Assembly: GCA_034509425.1 (NCBI GenBank)
Contig: JAVTVJ010000047.1
Span: 558,001-622,000 of the forward strand
DNA: 64,000 bases
DNA from: Eopsaltria australis
Taxonomy: Eukaryota > Chordata > Aves > Passeriformes > Petroicidae
Direction: 5' to 3'
The notes beneath the pieces are model-generated. The model saw nothing but the letters and a program-made list of their open reading frames with translations. It did not search any database and had not been told where the DNA came from. Made by a program: the position numbers and the translations under genes. Shown here piece by piece: positions 12,124 to 27,100 of the stretch (positions within the stretch are counted from its first letter, which is position 1; each line of letters begins with the position of its first letter).

Positions 12124-15100
12124 TCAATTACTTCAGAAAAAACATTTTCATGTACCTTAAAGTAGATTGGAGCCATATCTCCTACTTCCTTTGGAAGAGG
12201 AATGCATTCATATACCATATGATACCGCTTCTTCATACTCATGTTTGTTTCCAGGAACACACAATCCAAGTCTTTGGCTTCAAACATTTTCACCAATGCA
12301 TTTCGGAACATCTGATTAAAGAAAAAAAATGTGTTATTTAAACTAACTTTGTAGAATTTTCAGATATAATGTATTATTTCACTAGCATATTATATTTGTA
12401 ATAAATTAACAATAAAATGCAAAACAGTAGCAATCATACTAGGAAAATTCTGTATCATTTACTAATTTAATATTAACTGTATTTCCTATAATAAAAACAT
12501 AGGAAGTCTAGAAAACTATTGTGAAATACACAATATAATTAACTACAAACAAAGTTTTAATAAATACCACCGATTTTTACAGCTGAAATTGAAACTATGT
12601 TGAACTTCTTAACTGTAGCGCTCCATAAAATAACACGGCTTTAACAGTAGGTCCCAAGCTTGCAATTTCTGAGAAGGTAATGACCTGGCTTTTACTGTCT
12701 GTAGTTACAATTACCTTTTTACTACTCCTTCCAATTATCCAGTTTAACAAAAAAAAAAAATAAATGAAAGGAAAGTATTTCCACTGAGCATGTTTGATCT
12801 TTAAGTAAAATACTAACATTGCCCAAAAAATAAAGCCACCATCTTCACTGTATGGAAGCAAACTAAATGTAATACTCGATACATGTGGCCTCAAACTACA
12901 TTTACCAGTTCCCTGTCAGAGGGATTAGGTGCTGCACCTATTCAAAGTGTATTTCAGTTAACAATTCTGATAGCTCCAATGTCAAGGTCCTGCACACACC
13001 CAAGAGGCCCTGCAGCCTTTTCTACCTGCTGGGGCTCTGGCTGCCCACGCAGGTGGGCAGCTCTCATGTGCTGCAGTTGTGAACTGGATCAGATCCAGCA
13101 GAAAGAGCTGGGGGTACTAAAGAGTGGTGAGAAGTGTGGACCTGGCCCCCTATCACTCAGAAGGTGCAATTAAGTCCAGGCTGTCACTTTTGGTCCTTGC
13201 CTGAGCTGTTTCAGGGATGTCTGTGCCCAGCCAGGTACCTGGTGCTTCTTGGCCCTGACTTCTCAAACCTAAGTCCCCACTGCAAACTTGCCTGGCCATC
13301 ACTGGGCCATGAATGACCTTGTCTACTACCATGGGAACTTTACTGGCCTGCTACTATGGGACTGTGCCTTGTCAGTGAGATGACCTCCCCCATCTTCCTT
13401 GCCTATCACCTTGAATCCCTGACTTGCTTCCCTGCAGAGCAGCTGGTTCTGGCTTTTCCCTGGCTCTTGACATTTGCATCCAAGATATGCAAGAGCGTCA
13501 TCCTATAGCTTACAATGTTCAGATGCTGAACTAAATTATCAAGCACAAGGGATGATTTCTGAGAGCCATTCAAACTAATTTGCAAGTGGACAAAAGATCT
13601 AACTTTCTGATAGGGTGAATGTTTCTGAGAGTTTCTCAAGATCTTGAAAAATGCTTTTTAAAAATGAAGATTTTTGTCTTACACATGTTTCTATACTATT
13701 TCCACAGTGTAAGCCAAGAAACCACTGAAACTATAGGAGTTTCATAGACCAAGGTATCATAGCCCTAAGACTCATATAATTCATAGCTTGTCCTTTTTGC
13801 ACTGATTTTTTTTCCAATTAACAATGCTCTGAAGTACAAACATCACCATTAAAAGACAAATGTCATCTAAAGATTTAAGATTCCTTATCTTAATTAAAAT
13901 GGAGAGTTGATGAATCAAACATAAACAAATGCACATCATCAACATCATCAAGTACTGAAGTAAAATAGAAGGAAAACAAATTACTAGCAAGTTTTCAACA
14001 GGACTAGAAATTGAGCTCTCCATCCTTTCACCATATTGCACAGTACAACTCAAACTAAAAGTCTAAGAAACACGGCCAAATATATATCTGAACTAGGCAT
14101 TTAAGCTCTTCAAAGCAGCCCTTGTGCCTTGAATTTTTTCCTCACTAATGAGCTGCTCCATGCTGTGACAGGAACCATCATTCCCTTAAAGCAACTGATG
14201 AATTACAGCCAGAAGAGACTGCCCAGTGCTCCATGACTGATACGGGACTCTACTGCGCAGAGTGACAGGCTACTCTGGATTAACAGCTTTTTGTCTTCTT
14301 GTCACTCCAGCCACCAGACCTCTACTTCTGAAATATACTGAAGCAAGCAATGTGGTAAGGTATCAAAGGCTGAGAAAGACTATTACTTACAGCTGCTACC
14401 CTGCAGTATCAACTGAAACACAAATCCACCAGAAAGCCTAGAATATCAGCAGATTTTAGCTAACTTTCCCCAGCTGCATTTCCTTGTTTTTAAATACATT
14501 GCACTTTTCCTCCAAATTCTGAGCAGGCCAAAGCATTAAGAATAATTAGCACTGGAAAGGAGAAAACCATCCATAAGGGCAAATAAGAAGGCTTGGCTTA
14601 TGCTGGGATGCACACAACATTAATACATGCAACAGTTCAGTCAACACAGAATGTGTAAAGATTTTTATCTTTCATATTAAAAATTCTGCATGCATATTTA
14701 TTTTGGCAAGTGAGCACATCAGTCTAAACTACACAATATGTTAAATTCAAGTGCTTGAAGGCATACAGTATAAAGGAACTCTTTTTGCTTTACTCCAAAA
14801 TATCCTAAAAAAAAAAACCCAGCAAAAATAGTTAGCTAAAACATGGGCTTCATACAACATGTTGTGAATATGTAAAGTGTGATAATTTTTTTCCCTTCAA
14901 CAGTAATAAAAAAATATGTCTCTGGCATCAGTTTGTTAGTTTAGTCACTGACTGTCTGCTTATACTCTTGCTAAAGCTTTCCAGACTCCTTCTACTGTAA
15001 TACATAGAAGTTGGGGAAAAAAAAAATAATGTATCCATCACTTTCCAAAATACTTTGCTGCAAAGAAATAGCTAAGCTGTCCATGAATATATTCACAGGA

Positions 15101-18100
15101 TCAAAGGATAATGGTTTTACCAACTTGCTGCCTTTTCTAGCAAGAAAAAGACTAGTGCTGAATACAGGGCCTGCATTTGCTTATCTTTTCCTTATCCTAT
15201 TTTCCTTCTCATACAATTTAGAAAAATTATAGTTGTTTTATTAAGAGATTAGGATAAACAGAAGATCTAGGATAAATATTTTTATCACTTTTCCACATGC
15301 TCTTTTGTTCCTCTTGATCCTAAATGTTGCACTTATTTGTTTCTTATCCAACTTACTCCCTTTCCTTCCTGGTTGGAGGGGAGCATAATTTACCAGGAAA
15401 CACTGTATGAAAACAACATCAACCATAAGAATCAATGTGGGGAGAAAATTTGAAGAGTAGAGAATCCATCTGCCAGACTTGAGGCAAGACCAACATTATT
15501 TAAATTATTACGAACTTATAAATGATGCTGGTTTTAAATCTCAGCACCTACAACTATGAAACCTTTCTCTAGTCTGATATAGTCTCCAATATTTCAATAT
15601 AAGAGGTTGCAAATTGTTTTTCCCTTGTAATAATCCTGATGGCAGGATAGGGGATTGACAAACAGTCAATCTCTTAGGCATAAGCTTGTTACATCCCTCA
15701 ATTTTCCATCTCCAAAGAAAACATAACTCAAAATCTTCAAAATGTCTTCATAAGAGAGTTGGAAGGCACAACCCATCATGCTTGGCAATTTATTTTAATA
15801 ATTCTTTCCCAGAAAGGTAGAAAATTGGATTCAATTTTCAAAATGAGGGATCTCATTGATTTTAAGAGTAAGATCATTCTCTTTTAATTGATATCCACCC
15901 AAAACACAGATTAAAAAACTGAAGATACGGAAACAACATATTTGTATTTAATTTTAAGTGATCTGCCTGATCTGCTTTTCCTTGGCATTCCCAAGAAAAT
16001 CCTGTGAAACCAGTTATTTTATTTTCTGTAAGGGATCAGCTGTACCTACTTCATCTCCAACTGACATTCCTCTAACGTGGTTTCAAAGACCTCCAAGGAT
16101 GCATGTTCTGCAGCATTCCAGGAAACTTTTTCTAGTGCTTACAAATTGAAAATTTTCTTCAGTATTTACCCTGCCTCTCTTTCATGTTAGTATTTGACCT
16201 CTAATTTTCATCCACAACATGAGAACATTCTGCCCCTTAGTGGAATCCGAATAGAGCTGCCAGACTGCAAATTATGAAAATACATACTTATGACAAGGAT
16301 ATTATTATTCACAACAAAATTATTTTACAAAACTGTTAAAACAGGAGACAGTTTCTCAGCAGACCTGGATTTCTTCCCAGATGTCTTCATCCAAAAGAGT
16401 GGCTGCAGTATGGTGCTGTAGAGGGGCTATAAGGCAGTGACCTTCAGTAAGGGACTGGCTGCTTGGTAGAGACAAGTACACCTAGGAAAAGCAAACAAAA
16501 ACTCAAGTACCCAGTTTTCCAGCATTAAAAACCTTCCCTTTGCTAAATTCAAACCAACAGAAGCCATTAGCTACTAATTACAGCAAGGTATTAGCAATTT
16601 TAGTGCTTTTTAAAGGGGCCCATTATCTACCAGCAATTCAAATGAGCCAGTGGTATGCAGAGAGCAGTTCCACCACCAAGGCAGTATTATCATATTTATA
16701 AACTGACTAGTATCATAGCTGTTATGAAATCACATTGTTTAGTCCATTCCAATGTTTTTCAATATAGATACATAGCTGTATGCATTTTTAATTAAAAAAA
16801 ATGCATACTCCATGTCATGGCTTAACCAGGCAGACAGCTAAGACATCACACAGCTGTTCACTCACTCCCTGTTCCCAGTAGGATAGGGGGGAGAGAATCC
16901 AAAAAAAATGGTAAAATTTGTGGGTTGAGAAAAAAACAGTTTAGAAGGACAAGAAATTAAATGATGATGATGATAACAACAAAAACATGCAAAACAAGTG
17001 ATGTACAATGCAGTTGCTCCCCACCCACCATTACCCAGCCAACCTCCCAAGCACTGGCCCCTGGCCAACTTTCCCCTGAATTTATCCACTGAGCATGATG
17101 TCATATGGTCTGCAGTATCCCTTAGGTCAGTTAGGGTCAGCTGTCCTGGCTGTGTCCCTTCTCAACTTCTCATGCCCCTCCTGCCTTCTCTGGCAGGGCA
17201 GCATGGGAAGCAGAAGAGTCCCTGAGCATGAGTTAGCAACAACTGAAAACATTAGTGTCTTATTAGCATAACACTCATCCTGAATCTAAAATACAGCACT
17301 GTACCAGCTATTGGGAAGAAAACTAACTATTCCAGCCAAAACCAGGATACCCTGTATATTTATCTGTCTATCTGATATATAAACACAGATTATGTACACA
17401 CAGATATGCATCTGTATTCATTTATATATGTATTTATATAATCTCTAAAAAAAGGAATGCAATGTATCTTAATATATATCCATGCACCTAATTCCTTCAC
17501 CTATAAGGAGTTTCAGATCAAATGAAAACATCAATAATAAATGAAAACTGTAGAGAAAAAAAATTACAAAAAAGGCTATATTGAAGCATTTCAAATGTTA
17601 TGAATCCAAAAATTTATGCAACTTTTAAAAGCATTAACAGAAGCAGAAAGGTTTCCAAACCAAACTTCTGTCTATTTCAAAGGATTTTAAGCTTAAAAAT
17701 TGAATTCTCCACCTGATTTTCTCTGATACCAAGATATAGTTCTTCACCAGTTCAAATTTCCTCCAGTGAAGTGTGATTTAGTCTTCCACAAATCCACCTA
17801 CAGTCTAATCTCTGCACTGAGATCTTTCATTATTGCTTCTGTCTTCTACAAATGCGAAATCCTGACATCAAAGACTAGCTTTAAAATTCATGACAGATTT
17901 ATATCTTTTTCCTCCTCACCCTTGACAAATTTGTGGAATCAATTGAAAGGGCAAGGAAAATAAGATGCAGAACAATAAATCCTTCCACAGAAGCAATTTC
18001 TTTCCTAATGTTAAGCACTCTAACATCATTTCTTTTTTATTTCCACATTTGTGTTAAATTGCTATTTTCTTACCTTGGTGCCAATTGCAATAATAAGATG

Positions 18101-21100
18101 TTTAGAAAGCTCACTGCTATCAAAGCAGTAGGGGCACTTTTCCATGCATGCAGCGAGTTGCTGGTGCTCACGGATTGCTTTTCTTCTTTGTACTTCTTCC
18201 TCTTCCCCACTGTGCGCTCTCTTGGCTGCTTTGGAAACAAACATGTCATCCAGAGTGTAGTACTCTCTGTCAGTTTTCTCCATGAGCTGAAAAGATACGC
18301 AGAAAAAATGCACCCATTTATAAGGTAGCAGGAAAAAATACTTAGCTCTTTGTAGTACCCTTGGTTGGGAAAAGCATTAAGTACATAGGCAGTGGCATTT
18401 CTTCCTTTCATATGGCATCTGCTGCAGATGGAATCATCAGGTACCTCTCCTGAGAGCAGTCACACACAGTCTTAGCACAGATATTAAAACAGATATGTGA
18501 CAGCAGTGAGAAGAGTATATTACTATATTCCATTTCAAATTAAGGGCTAGGGATTTCAATATTATCTTGACATAACTTCAGTTATCTTTAAATAGATGCA
18601 CAATTTTATATATCATTTATATCATATTTTATCCTCTCCCTTCTCCTCCTTCTTCTCCTATTACAGCTACCATTAAATCATCTTTTATGAAATAACTAGA
18701 CCATGGCTCTGTATATTCACATTCTGTGAAAATACGCCAATAGTTATTCTTACCAAGTGAACAGGACTAAGCCATTTTTGGAAGAAAACAGTCTTTGCCT
18801 TCAATACTAAGTCTTTCTGAGTGCACCTGTTGCACGCCACAACAAATCTTAATGTATTTTAGGATACTGACTAGGGTAGCCCTAGGAAAGGACTAATGTT
18901 AACTGAAGGCATTAGAAAGGCATGCTATTGTAACTGAAGCACAGTCTCCAAATTAAAGAAATCCTTCCAAATATCTCAGGCATAGTTTCTGTAGACCATC
19001 TGATATCAAAAAAAAAGAAAAAGAAAAAAGAAATTTTTTTTTTGCAGAGTACATAAGTAACTTTCCCCAAAAAAGACAACAGCTCTTGCTTTTCCCAAAT
19101 ACTGCAGTTCTTTAACACAGATCAATACCTTATTTTAAATATGCTCAGTCCTTTCCTTATCAAACAACTGAGGAGGAGCCTCCTTAATTACTTTATTCAA
19201 CTTACTTAATTACTTTATTCAACTATAATACACTTAACTGCTTATGTGCATTTCCTACTGGAAGGCACTGCAGACTAAAATCAACAGTTCAAGAGTTTAA
19301 TTCCATTCTTCTTCTGTCTTACTGCAATGCTGTAATCCTATATTTAACAGAAGAAGGAGATTCCTGAGATTTAGAAAAAATATGTAGTGGTTTGGGTGTC
19401 TAAAATCAAATCTCTGTCCTCTCATATAAGCATTAAATAGGTAAAGTCAGACCTGCAGCAGAAGCACTGCTTGCAGAATAGCAGTGTTTTTGTTAATACT
19501 AAACATAAAATTTGGTGGTTTTTTTAAATAAAAATTCTGCCATGAAAATGGAAATACACAGGAAACATGACAGCTGGCAGACTAGAAAGGAAAGTAAGAG
19601 TGGAAATCACAACACTATGACTATCAGGATAATCACACGTGGCACAGAATACCATTACTACTTTGCTCTGCATGCACTTAGAAGTACTTATGGAAATTCC
19701 TGGTTTGTTATGCACAACCTCTTTGAAATAACAGTACTTTTCAAAATACTCCAAAGAATCTCTTGTGATAGAATAAATATTTATCTTATTAAACATCCTG
19801 GAAGATGCCTCTCTTCAACATGGATAAATTGCTGTATAAAACACAATATATGGGACCCAAAGCAAAATTCTTACATACAAACTAGCAAACTTTCATAAAG
19901 TAGGTGCTGTCTAAAATCCAGACTTTGTTTCTTCTGGTACAGGCATGACCAACAGATCATAAAACCACAGAATGGTTTAGGTTGAAAGAGACTTTAAAGA
20001 TCACCTTCCACTAAGTCAAGCTGCTCAGGACCCCATCCAGCCTGCTCTTGGACATCTCAGGGATGGGGCATTCACACTTCTCTGGGCAACCTGTCTCAGT
20101 GCCTGATTTCCCTCAAAGTAAGAAATTTCTTCCAAATAACTGAACTAAATCTACCCTCTTTCTGTTTGGGGCCATTACCCCTTGTTGTATCTGCCTGTAT
20201 GAAAAGTTGCTCCATCCCTCTTTTAAAACATTTATACTTCTATTTGTACAGCAAGGTGCCCAGTGTGTTCTGCCAATTGCATTATTTGACTATAACTAAA
20301 TCTCTCAAAAAAAGTTAAAGGAGAATTGAAAGAACAAGAAGAAATCATTCTCTAAAATGCCAGAAGGAAAGCAAGTAATCATTTAAAAACTGATTTCTTT
20401 CATACATATATTCTTCCATACAAAAAACAGAGCTGGTACACATCCAAAGAAGGAACTATGCTGATGAATTCGAGTTGTTGGAAAGCTGCTGCTCTGCATC
20501 GTAGGTGCAGCATCACAGCTGCTAAACATGAAAGCCAATGCATTTTGGAAGGTGTGTTTTTAGTTCCCTCACCGTAACTGATACTGTTTGGTACCACCCT
20601 TGCTGCTCAGGTGCTGCACAGAGATCAGAAAGAAGCAGGAAGTCATTTTGATCTATCAGTTTAAAGTTGGGATGTCCTACAATACCTCATTGCATTACCT
20701 AAAGCTAATAAAGGAAATCCAGGTATCTATAAGGGCAACGCACCTGAAGTCCTTGTTTCCACCAGATACAGACCAAAGCCCAGAGCTGTGCTAAACTGAC
20801 ATGTCCATAAGACAGATCACCTCTACAGCCCCCAGCCTTTTTTTCCTACTTCAGTTTTGTTTATTCTGGGCTTATCTGCCACATTCTTCCTTCATATACA
20901 CCCTCTGTTTTTTCAGCTTTCCTTTCTCTTTTGGCAAGCACTGATTAACCAGAGGACACAAAGGAAGCTTTAGGACTCTTAGCACCAGGCAAAATGACAC
21001 TGCCTCCCACATCTCACAGCATAATTGTGCAACTATGTCATTTCTACCATCCATCTGATTTTCCACAACCAGGTTGCAGTTTTGGTTTAACCAACAGTGA

Positions 21101-24100
21101 AGAATCACAATTGTGCTTGCCCTGGCCAAGAGAAGCCTGTAATACAGAAACATTTAAACAGCAGTCAGGGAAGGCATCCAAACATCTCAGGAGCCCTCTG
21201 GGCTCTCATTTGGACAGCTCAAATACAGTGTAAATGTGGCTAAAACCCAAGAAAAGGGATGAGATCTCTAACCATTCAGCACAGGAGTTTAAAAAGAAAT
21301 CAGCATCTGACTATGCATAAATTAGAATGACTTGAGAGAGGGCAAAATTACAGTGTTGTATTTTCTGATTAAATCCTTATCATGATAATTACCATGAATA
21401 ATATGAATATATTACATGAATTATTTCATTATATAACATTCTGTTTACAAAATAATTGAAGCCCTTTTTAATTTGTTACGTTAGTGAAGCCATCAAGCAC
21501 CTTGGCATGGGGCTGCTTCCTAGAGTAACTCTTGCAAATCTGTGCAAGGTACACTTCAGGGTCAGCCTCATTTTTCTGCCAACCTATGTTCAGGCCACTG
21601 GAACCGTATCTCAGAGCTTAATTTTAAACCAATTCTGTTTTTCTTATTCCAAAGTAAAACCCCTGGAGTCTTATACACTGCAGGCTTCCTACACACTCCA
21701 TCTCAAGCATACTGCATGTTGTGTCTCTTATTGCTCCTTCTGCTGCTATTACTTGCTTTTTGGGTGGCCCTTTTGAATAAAAAGCCCCACTAAAGAATTT
21801 AATATCATTGTGATACTGAAAGGAACCCTTAAGAGACAGAACTCCTAATGACCAGAGATTATACTTGTATAATGCCTCAAGTACACTTTTTACCCCTCTT
21901 CAAATTTCCTTTGAAATTTGAGGATGAAATGGGAAATTCTATTAAACACAATTAGCAGAGGAACAAAAGACACCTGCATGGTTCCAGTGTGGGTTATTTT
22001 CAGCTTCTTTGTGCTGTTACTTTTCTGCTTATTTTCTTGTTCCATTTTGTATGCAACTATTGAACTTCTGCTTTTCCTGTTTCCTTGCTAACACAATCAT
22101 AGCTACAGTTACTTCCATATAAGCTAATAAAAGTGCATCTGCTTGAAAAATTTGTGGAAAAATAAGTCTATAGATTGTATAAAATGCATCAGTTTGGGTT
22201 TAAATTGTCATGGCAACACTGACGTCTTCAACTTTAAATGACAGAGTTAATATTTGTGGAATGTTGTATCATAATATATTTTAGGAAGCTGCAAAGAAGA
22301 ATAATCTATTATTTTAGAATACAAACCTGAGTGACATAAGAATACATCTCATCACATTTAAATTTATTCAGCATTTAGCCCCTATTCTGAACAACAAAAT
22401 CACGCCAGAAAAGTCTTCTGATCTCAAATAGTATTTGCTTAAGCCAAACAAAGGCAGAATTTTATCATGTAAACCTTATTACAATTCCAGTCTCCCTACG
22501 AACACAGACATTTGAATTTGTAGGTTTAATTCATCACAGAATTCAGCAAATAGGCATTTTCAAAACCTATCATCACACTGAATTAAAGAATATTTTAAAC
22601 AGATAGTATCAAAGGATTTTAAGATATCAATAGACAGAGTGCTTTTAAGGCCTGTGTCACTGACAGGAAAGGTTACCCATCATATCGATGAGCAAGGTAG
22701 TTCAGGATTAACTCTGAATAGCAGAAGTCAAGCGAAAAACAGATGACAGAGGACTGCTCAAAGGCCAGGGACCAACCTCCTTTTGGTTTCTGCTATTTGA
22801 AATGAAAACTGTAAATTTTGCTGCAATTAGTTAATAGGAGAGATAAAACGTTAGATACAAGTCAACGACACAAAATGTAAACCAAACAAAAATACCTTCA
22901 GCCATAGAATTCTGCTATTAAAATTCTGATTAGCATTTCACTTTACAGTTATCCCTGGCCATAATTTTAATACCTAGGAAAGACTGTCCTGCACAAGTCT
23001 CCACTTGCATCATATCCTGTAATTTTAAGGTAATTCTGGAGAATGCTAAATGCTTATGCAGTCATTTAGTATGGGCTGCATCTACACAGTTCTTACGGTT
23101 CCCAGGTTTTCTTCCCTAATCCAGCTGTCACTGCTGTTGATTTGTTTCCATGTGCAGGAACAGCTTTAACTTTGTGTCCACACAATATACACAGAACGAT
23201 GTTTAGTGCGTTGAATTGAAATGCAGCAGAACAAGGTGTTGGAAATTATTTCTCTTGGGTTTTCACAATAATTTTTTCCAGCAAACCATGCACACGATCT
23301 TTAAGTAAATGTAAAAAGCAACAGGGCACCAGAGCTTTGCTGGCTTTATCACGTCCATTAAATATTGTGCTAAAATTGCTTCACCATGTGAAGAAAGGCA
23401 AGAAAAAGCTTCATTACATAATAGTAGCACCAGCAACAACATTTTGCATTTTTCACTTTAGCTTCTAAGGTTTTTTCTAGACTATTATTTTGGTTTATGA
23501 TGATGGAAATGCAAAAATGTGAACAGGTAGATTTGCACAGCAAGTAAAAACGATAAGGCTGAAAGTAATTTTCCATTTTACAGAAGCAAGGAAAGGCAAC
23601 ATGCAAATTTCCTTTTTGCAGACCTCTAATACCAGCATACCTCTTGGCTAAATCCAAAAAGGAAGGTCAGCATTACCAATAGAGCATTTTGTTTTTCACT
23701 GCTGAATTCCTGTTAGGAATTGTTGCACATATTTTAAAATAAAATTAGTTTCTGGCCGAAGTTAAAATGTCCTGATGAACAACACAAATTAATTGTTCTC
23801 TCTTTCTTTAAGTAAATAAAAAGGGAAAAAAGTCTCAGTAGAATTAATACATACAAATACAAGGTAATTTCTCTTGAGGCAATGTTCTAGGAATCAGTCT
23901 CTAAACACCCACAAGCATCTATTGACATAAGTGACAGGATTACATAAGTCTTAACAGCATGAATTTGGGAAAATCGAGCCACTTACAACAGTCAGGAGCT
24001 GAAGAAACTACAGATAGGGTACTTAAAGCTATCAGTAGAGAAAACCTAAGACTTCACACATATTTTATACTCAAAAACTGTCAGAAAAAAAAACAGTTTT

Positions 24101-27100
24101 CAAATGTTTGGTTGACTTTTTTGTATCCTAAAGTCCTGCTTCTACAATGGTGAGAACCAAAACCACTTTCAAAAGTGAAGAAAATAAAAAGTAGAAGTAG
24201 TGATTTTTCCTTGAGCTTTAACAGTGAAACATGAACGAATCAAACTCTACTTTTTTTCCCATATATCAAAAAGATTAGTGTTGGGTTTTAAAAAAGCTTT
24301 TTTTCACCACTGTAAATTAAAGATTTGGGCGTTTTTTCATGACAGTCATAAATTTGACATAATAGCATGAATGGGATGGCTGTGGGAAAGGCAGCATTTC
24401 AAACTGCTGAGATAAGTGACATCGACATCAGCCACCTTCAAACAGAGGCCAAAGGGCAACAGGAGGTAAAAGCCCCAAGCACACCAGGGTTGTCTTAGAA
24501 CACAACTAAAAAAATAAGAATGGACAAGAGAGCAGTGGTAAGTCCAAATCTAAATGTAAAACAGAGACTCAACAGATAAACAAATAGCAAGGAGATGGCA
24601 AATTCCCTCGATCTCCTCTCATTGAGCTCTTCAGTGAAGGACAGGTGGGAAAAAGACTTAAGGAGTATGGCTTGAACACTACAGATGTTTAATCTGTCAG
24701 TCTGAGTGGGAGTCTGGTGTGAGATAGCATATAGACTTTCACTTGCCAATGGGATTAGACAGAGGTTTCATGAAGAGAGACTTTGGGTTTACGTACTGAT
24801 ATTGCTTCCAAGTCCCGTTTAAGAAAATAAATCCTTTCATGAATTATACCCTTCTCTTTCAACATCAACATCTCTCTCTACAAAACTTTTTATTATCTTC
24901 AATAAAAACTGCCCTGCATTTCATTAAAAACTACCCTGCATTTCATTTGAAATACCATTAAAGCACTAAATACCAGGAAAGTAACACTGATCTAGAGCAG
25001 AGCATCCAGCTGTGTAAAAGCCAGAAAACATGATGATCTGTCATTCTCTATTCCCATTTGTGAGAGCAGTGCCTATTGCCTCCATCCTCAACAGCCATGT
25101 GGCTGGAAGTTTCTTTTGGGCATAGTCTGGGAAAATGACAGAAGCCCTGGGAAAATCCATGAAGGAAATAATAGTGCCCTAGGCAATTCACAGTGATTTC
25201 ATGAATGAAATTATGGAACAGAATTTAAGGGGCATGAATCTTCCTTTTCCCTTCCTAGGTAGGCTACCATTTGTATACTTGCAGCAGTTTCCTCCCACCA
25301 CTCTTCTGCAATACGACAGATTAATTTTTGTGGATAATTTTTCCACTTCTCAAATGAAGGCAGAAAGAGAAAGTAATTTCTATGTGTCAAATCTGTGTAC
25401 TATGTTACCAAACTAAAACTGACAAAAGAGGTTTGTTTGCTAGACTTCCTGCTGGAATAAAATATCCTGCTGAAACCACTGTGGAGAGACTCAAGAATTT
25501 TTAAGACTATCTTACTGAGCCCCAGATCCTCCATGTAGTGTAGGTTTATAAAGTACATAAGTAATCATCTAGAATATCTGAGATCACGCCAAATTTTTCA
25601 GACTGCTGCCAACATTTCAGTGGTAACACTGATCTTGTGCTGTGAATAAGAATGCATTGTACAGACATGGAAAGACATGGAAACCTCAGGGAAGCCTAGG
25701 AGCCAGTTTCTTAAACTAAGATCAAGAAAAAAAAACCACAAAAAAAACAAACAAAAAAAGGAAAAAAGTCTTTAGACCGAAACATACTAAACCCAGTTGC
25801 TTTCTCACCCAGTGTGACAATTTTATGTTGCAAAATCAATCTCCAGCAATGGCTAAAATGTATGGGGAAAAACTCAGAATTTACTCTTCTGCTACACATT
25901 TGCAGCTCTCAGCACCTACCGTGGAAATCCTGAGACAAAACCTATCTAGATCTCCCTATTTAATATTTAACAATTAAAATGTATTTCACTAAGTTGCTAT
26001 ATCTCATTTTGCTCCCACTCACAATTAAGGCCTCCACAGCATTCCATGCTCCATAACACAAGTTCTACAATTGCCTTCTTCACTGAAAAAAAATCTCAAA
26101 CCACTCATTCATATTAAACTCTGTTCTGTGGCCACTCCCCATATAAGAAACAATAGTTGCATTCTATTAAACTTTTATGCTAATTGTTCTAGTCTAGCTG
26201 CTGCCTTTCCCATCCACTTACCCCCCCCATGCTGAAGAAATTTTGTTTACTTAGGTTTTCTTCAAATGGCCATCACTCTGTGCCTCTGATTACAGGGTGT
26301 GCTTTAACAGCTTGGGCAGCATTCAAGATATGGGTGCACCATGCATTCCCTACAGGATTTAAAATGTTCCTAGATTCTCCTTTTTCATAACCTCCAAAAT
26401 TCTGTTCCTCCTATTAATCACACCAGCACTGAGATGATGTTTGCAGACTCACAAATCTGCACCAAGCACATCTCTCAAATCAAGCATCAACAGCCTCTTG
26501 TACATGTCACAGCCTCACTCAGCTTCAAGATTACCAACATTTTGCCTTCATCAACCCTGTCTTTCATCTGTATTTATTGCCTCAATACCTACAATGGGAT
26601 CTCCTCCTTTTCATGTGAGAGCTCTATAGCATAATCTCCTGTGTCTGAACTAGACATTCTATAATTCCTTTTATACTCATGATTTCCTTCAGATGGCATT
26701 TAAGATAGGACAGGCGACTCACATCACTAAAATATGTATATCTCTCCAGTGACTCCGTAAAGTGGATCTTAAGAACCAGCTCAGATGTTTACCAATGTTA
26801 GAAAAATCCCAGCTTTGTAGTTGGAAATTCTACAATTTACAATTTACAATTATCCCTATTTTTGACAGTCCTGCATAATTATGTAACCATAAACAGTTCT
26901 CATCTTTCTCCAGGCCTTCCCTTTACTCAGGCTTCATGTCCTCCCTGATATTTCTAATAATAACATGCCTAATTAAAAAGTCATACACACAACACCTTAC
27001 CTTTGATGCCATGCGCATGAACAGTGAGTTTTGATCTTCTGCTGTTCTCATCTTCTCATTTTTGACCAAATCCTTCAGGTTCATGCTATCATCATCCTGA

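Larger units (their letters stand above)
18287..27000 (-). other. CWF19L2 intron 12
   Basis: This is an 8714-base intron with one CR1 fragment, two 22-bp tandem duplications and a pyrimidine (TCC/TTC) run near 18636-18662. The rest is AT-rich with no coding or RNA feature seen. Confidence 0.8.

Noticed and set aside
17933..18411. 131-codon plus-strand and 113-codon minus-strand open frames
   Set aside because: Both overlap exon 13. The plus one is its antisense shadow, and the minus one is a different frame from the conserved coding one.
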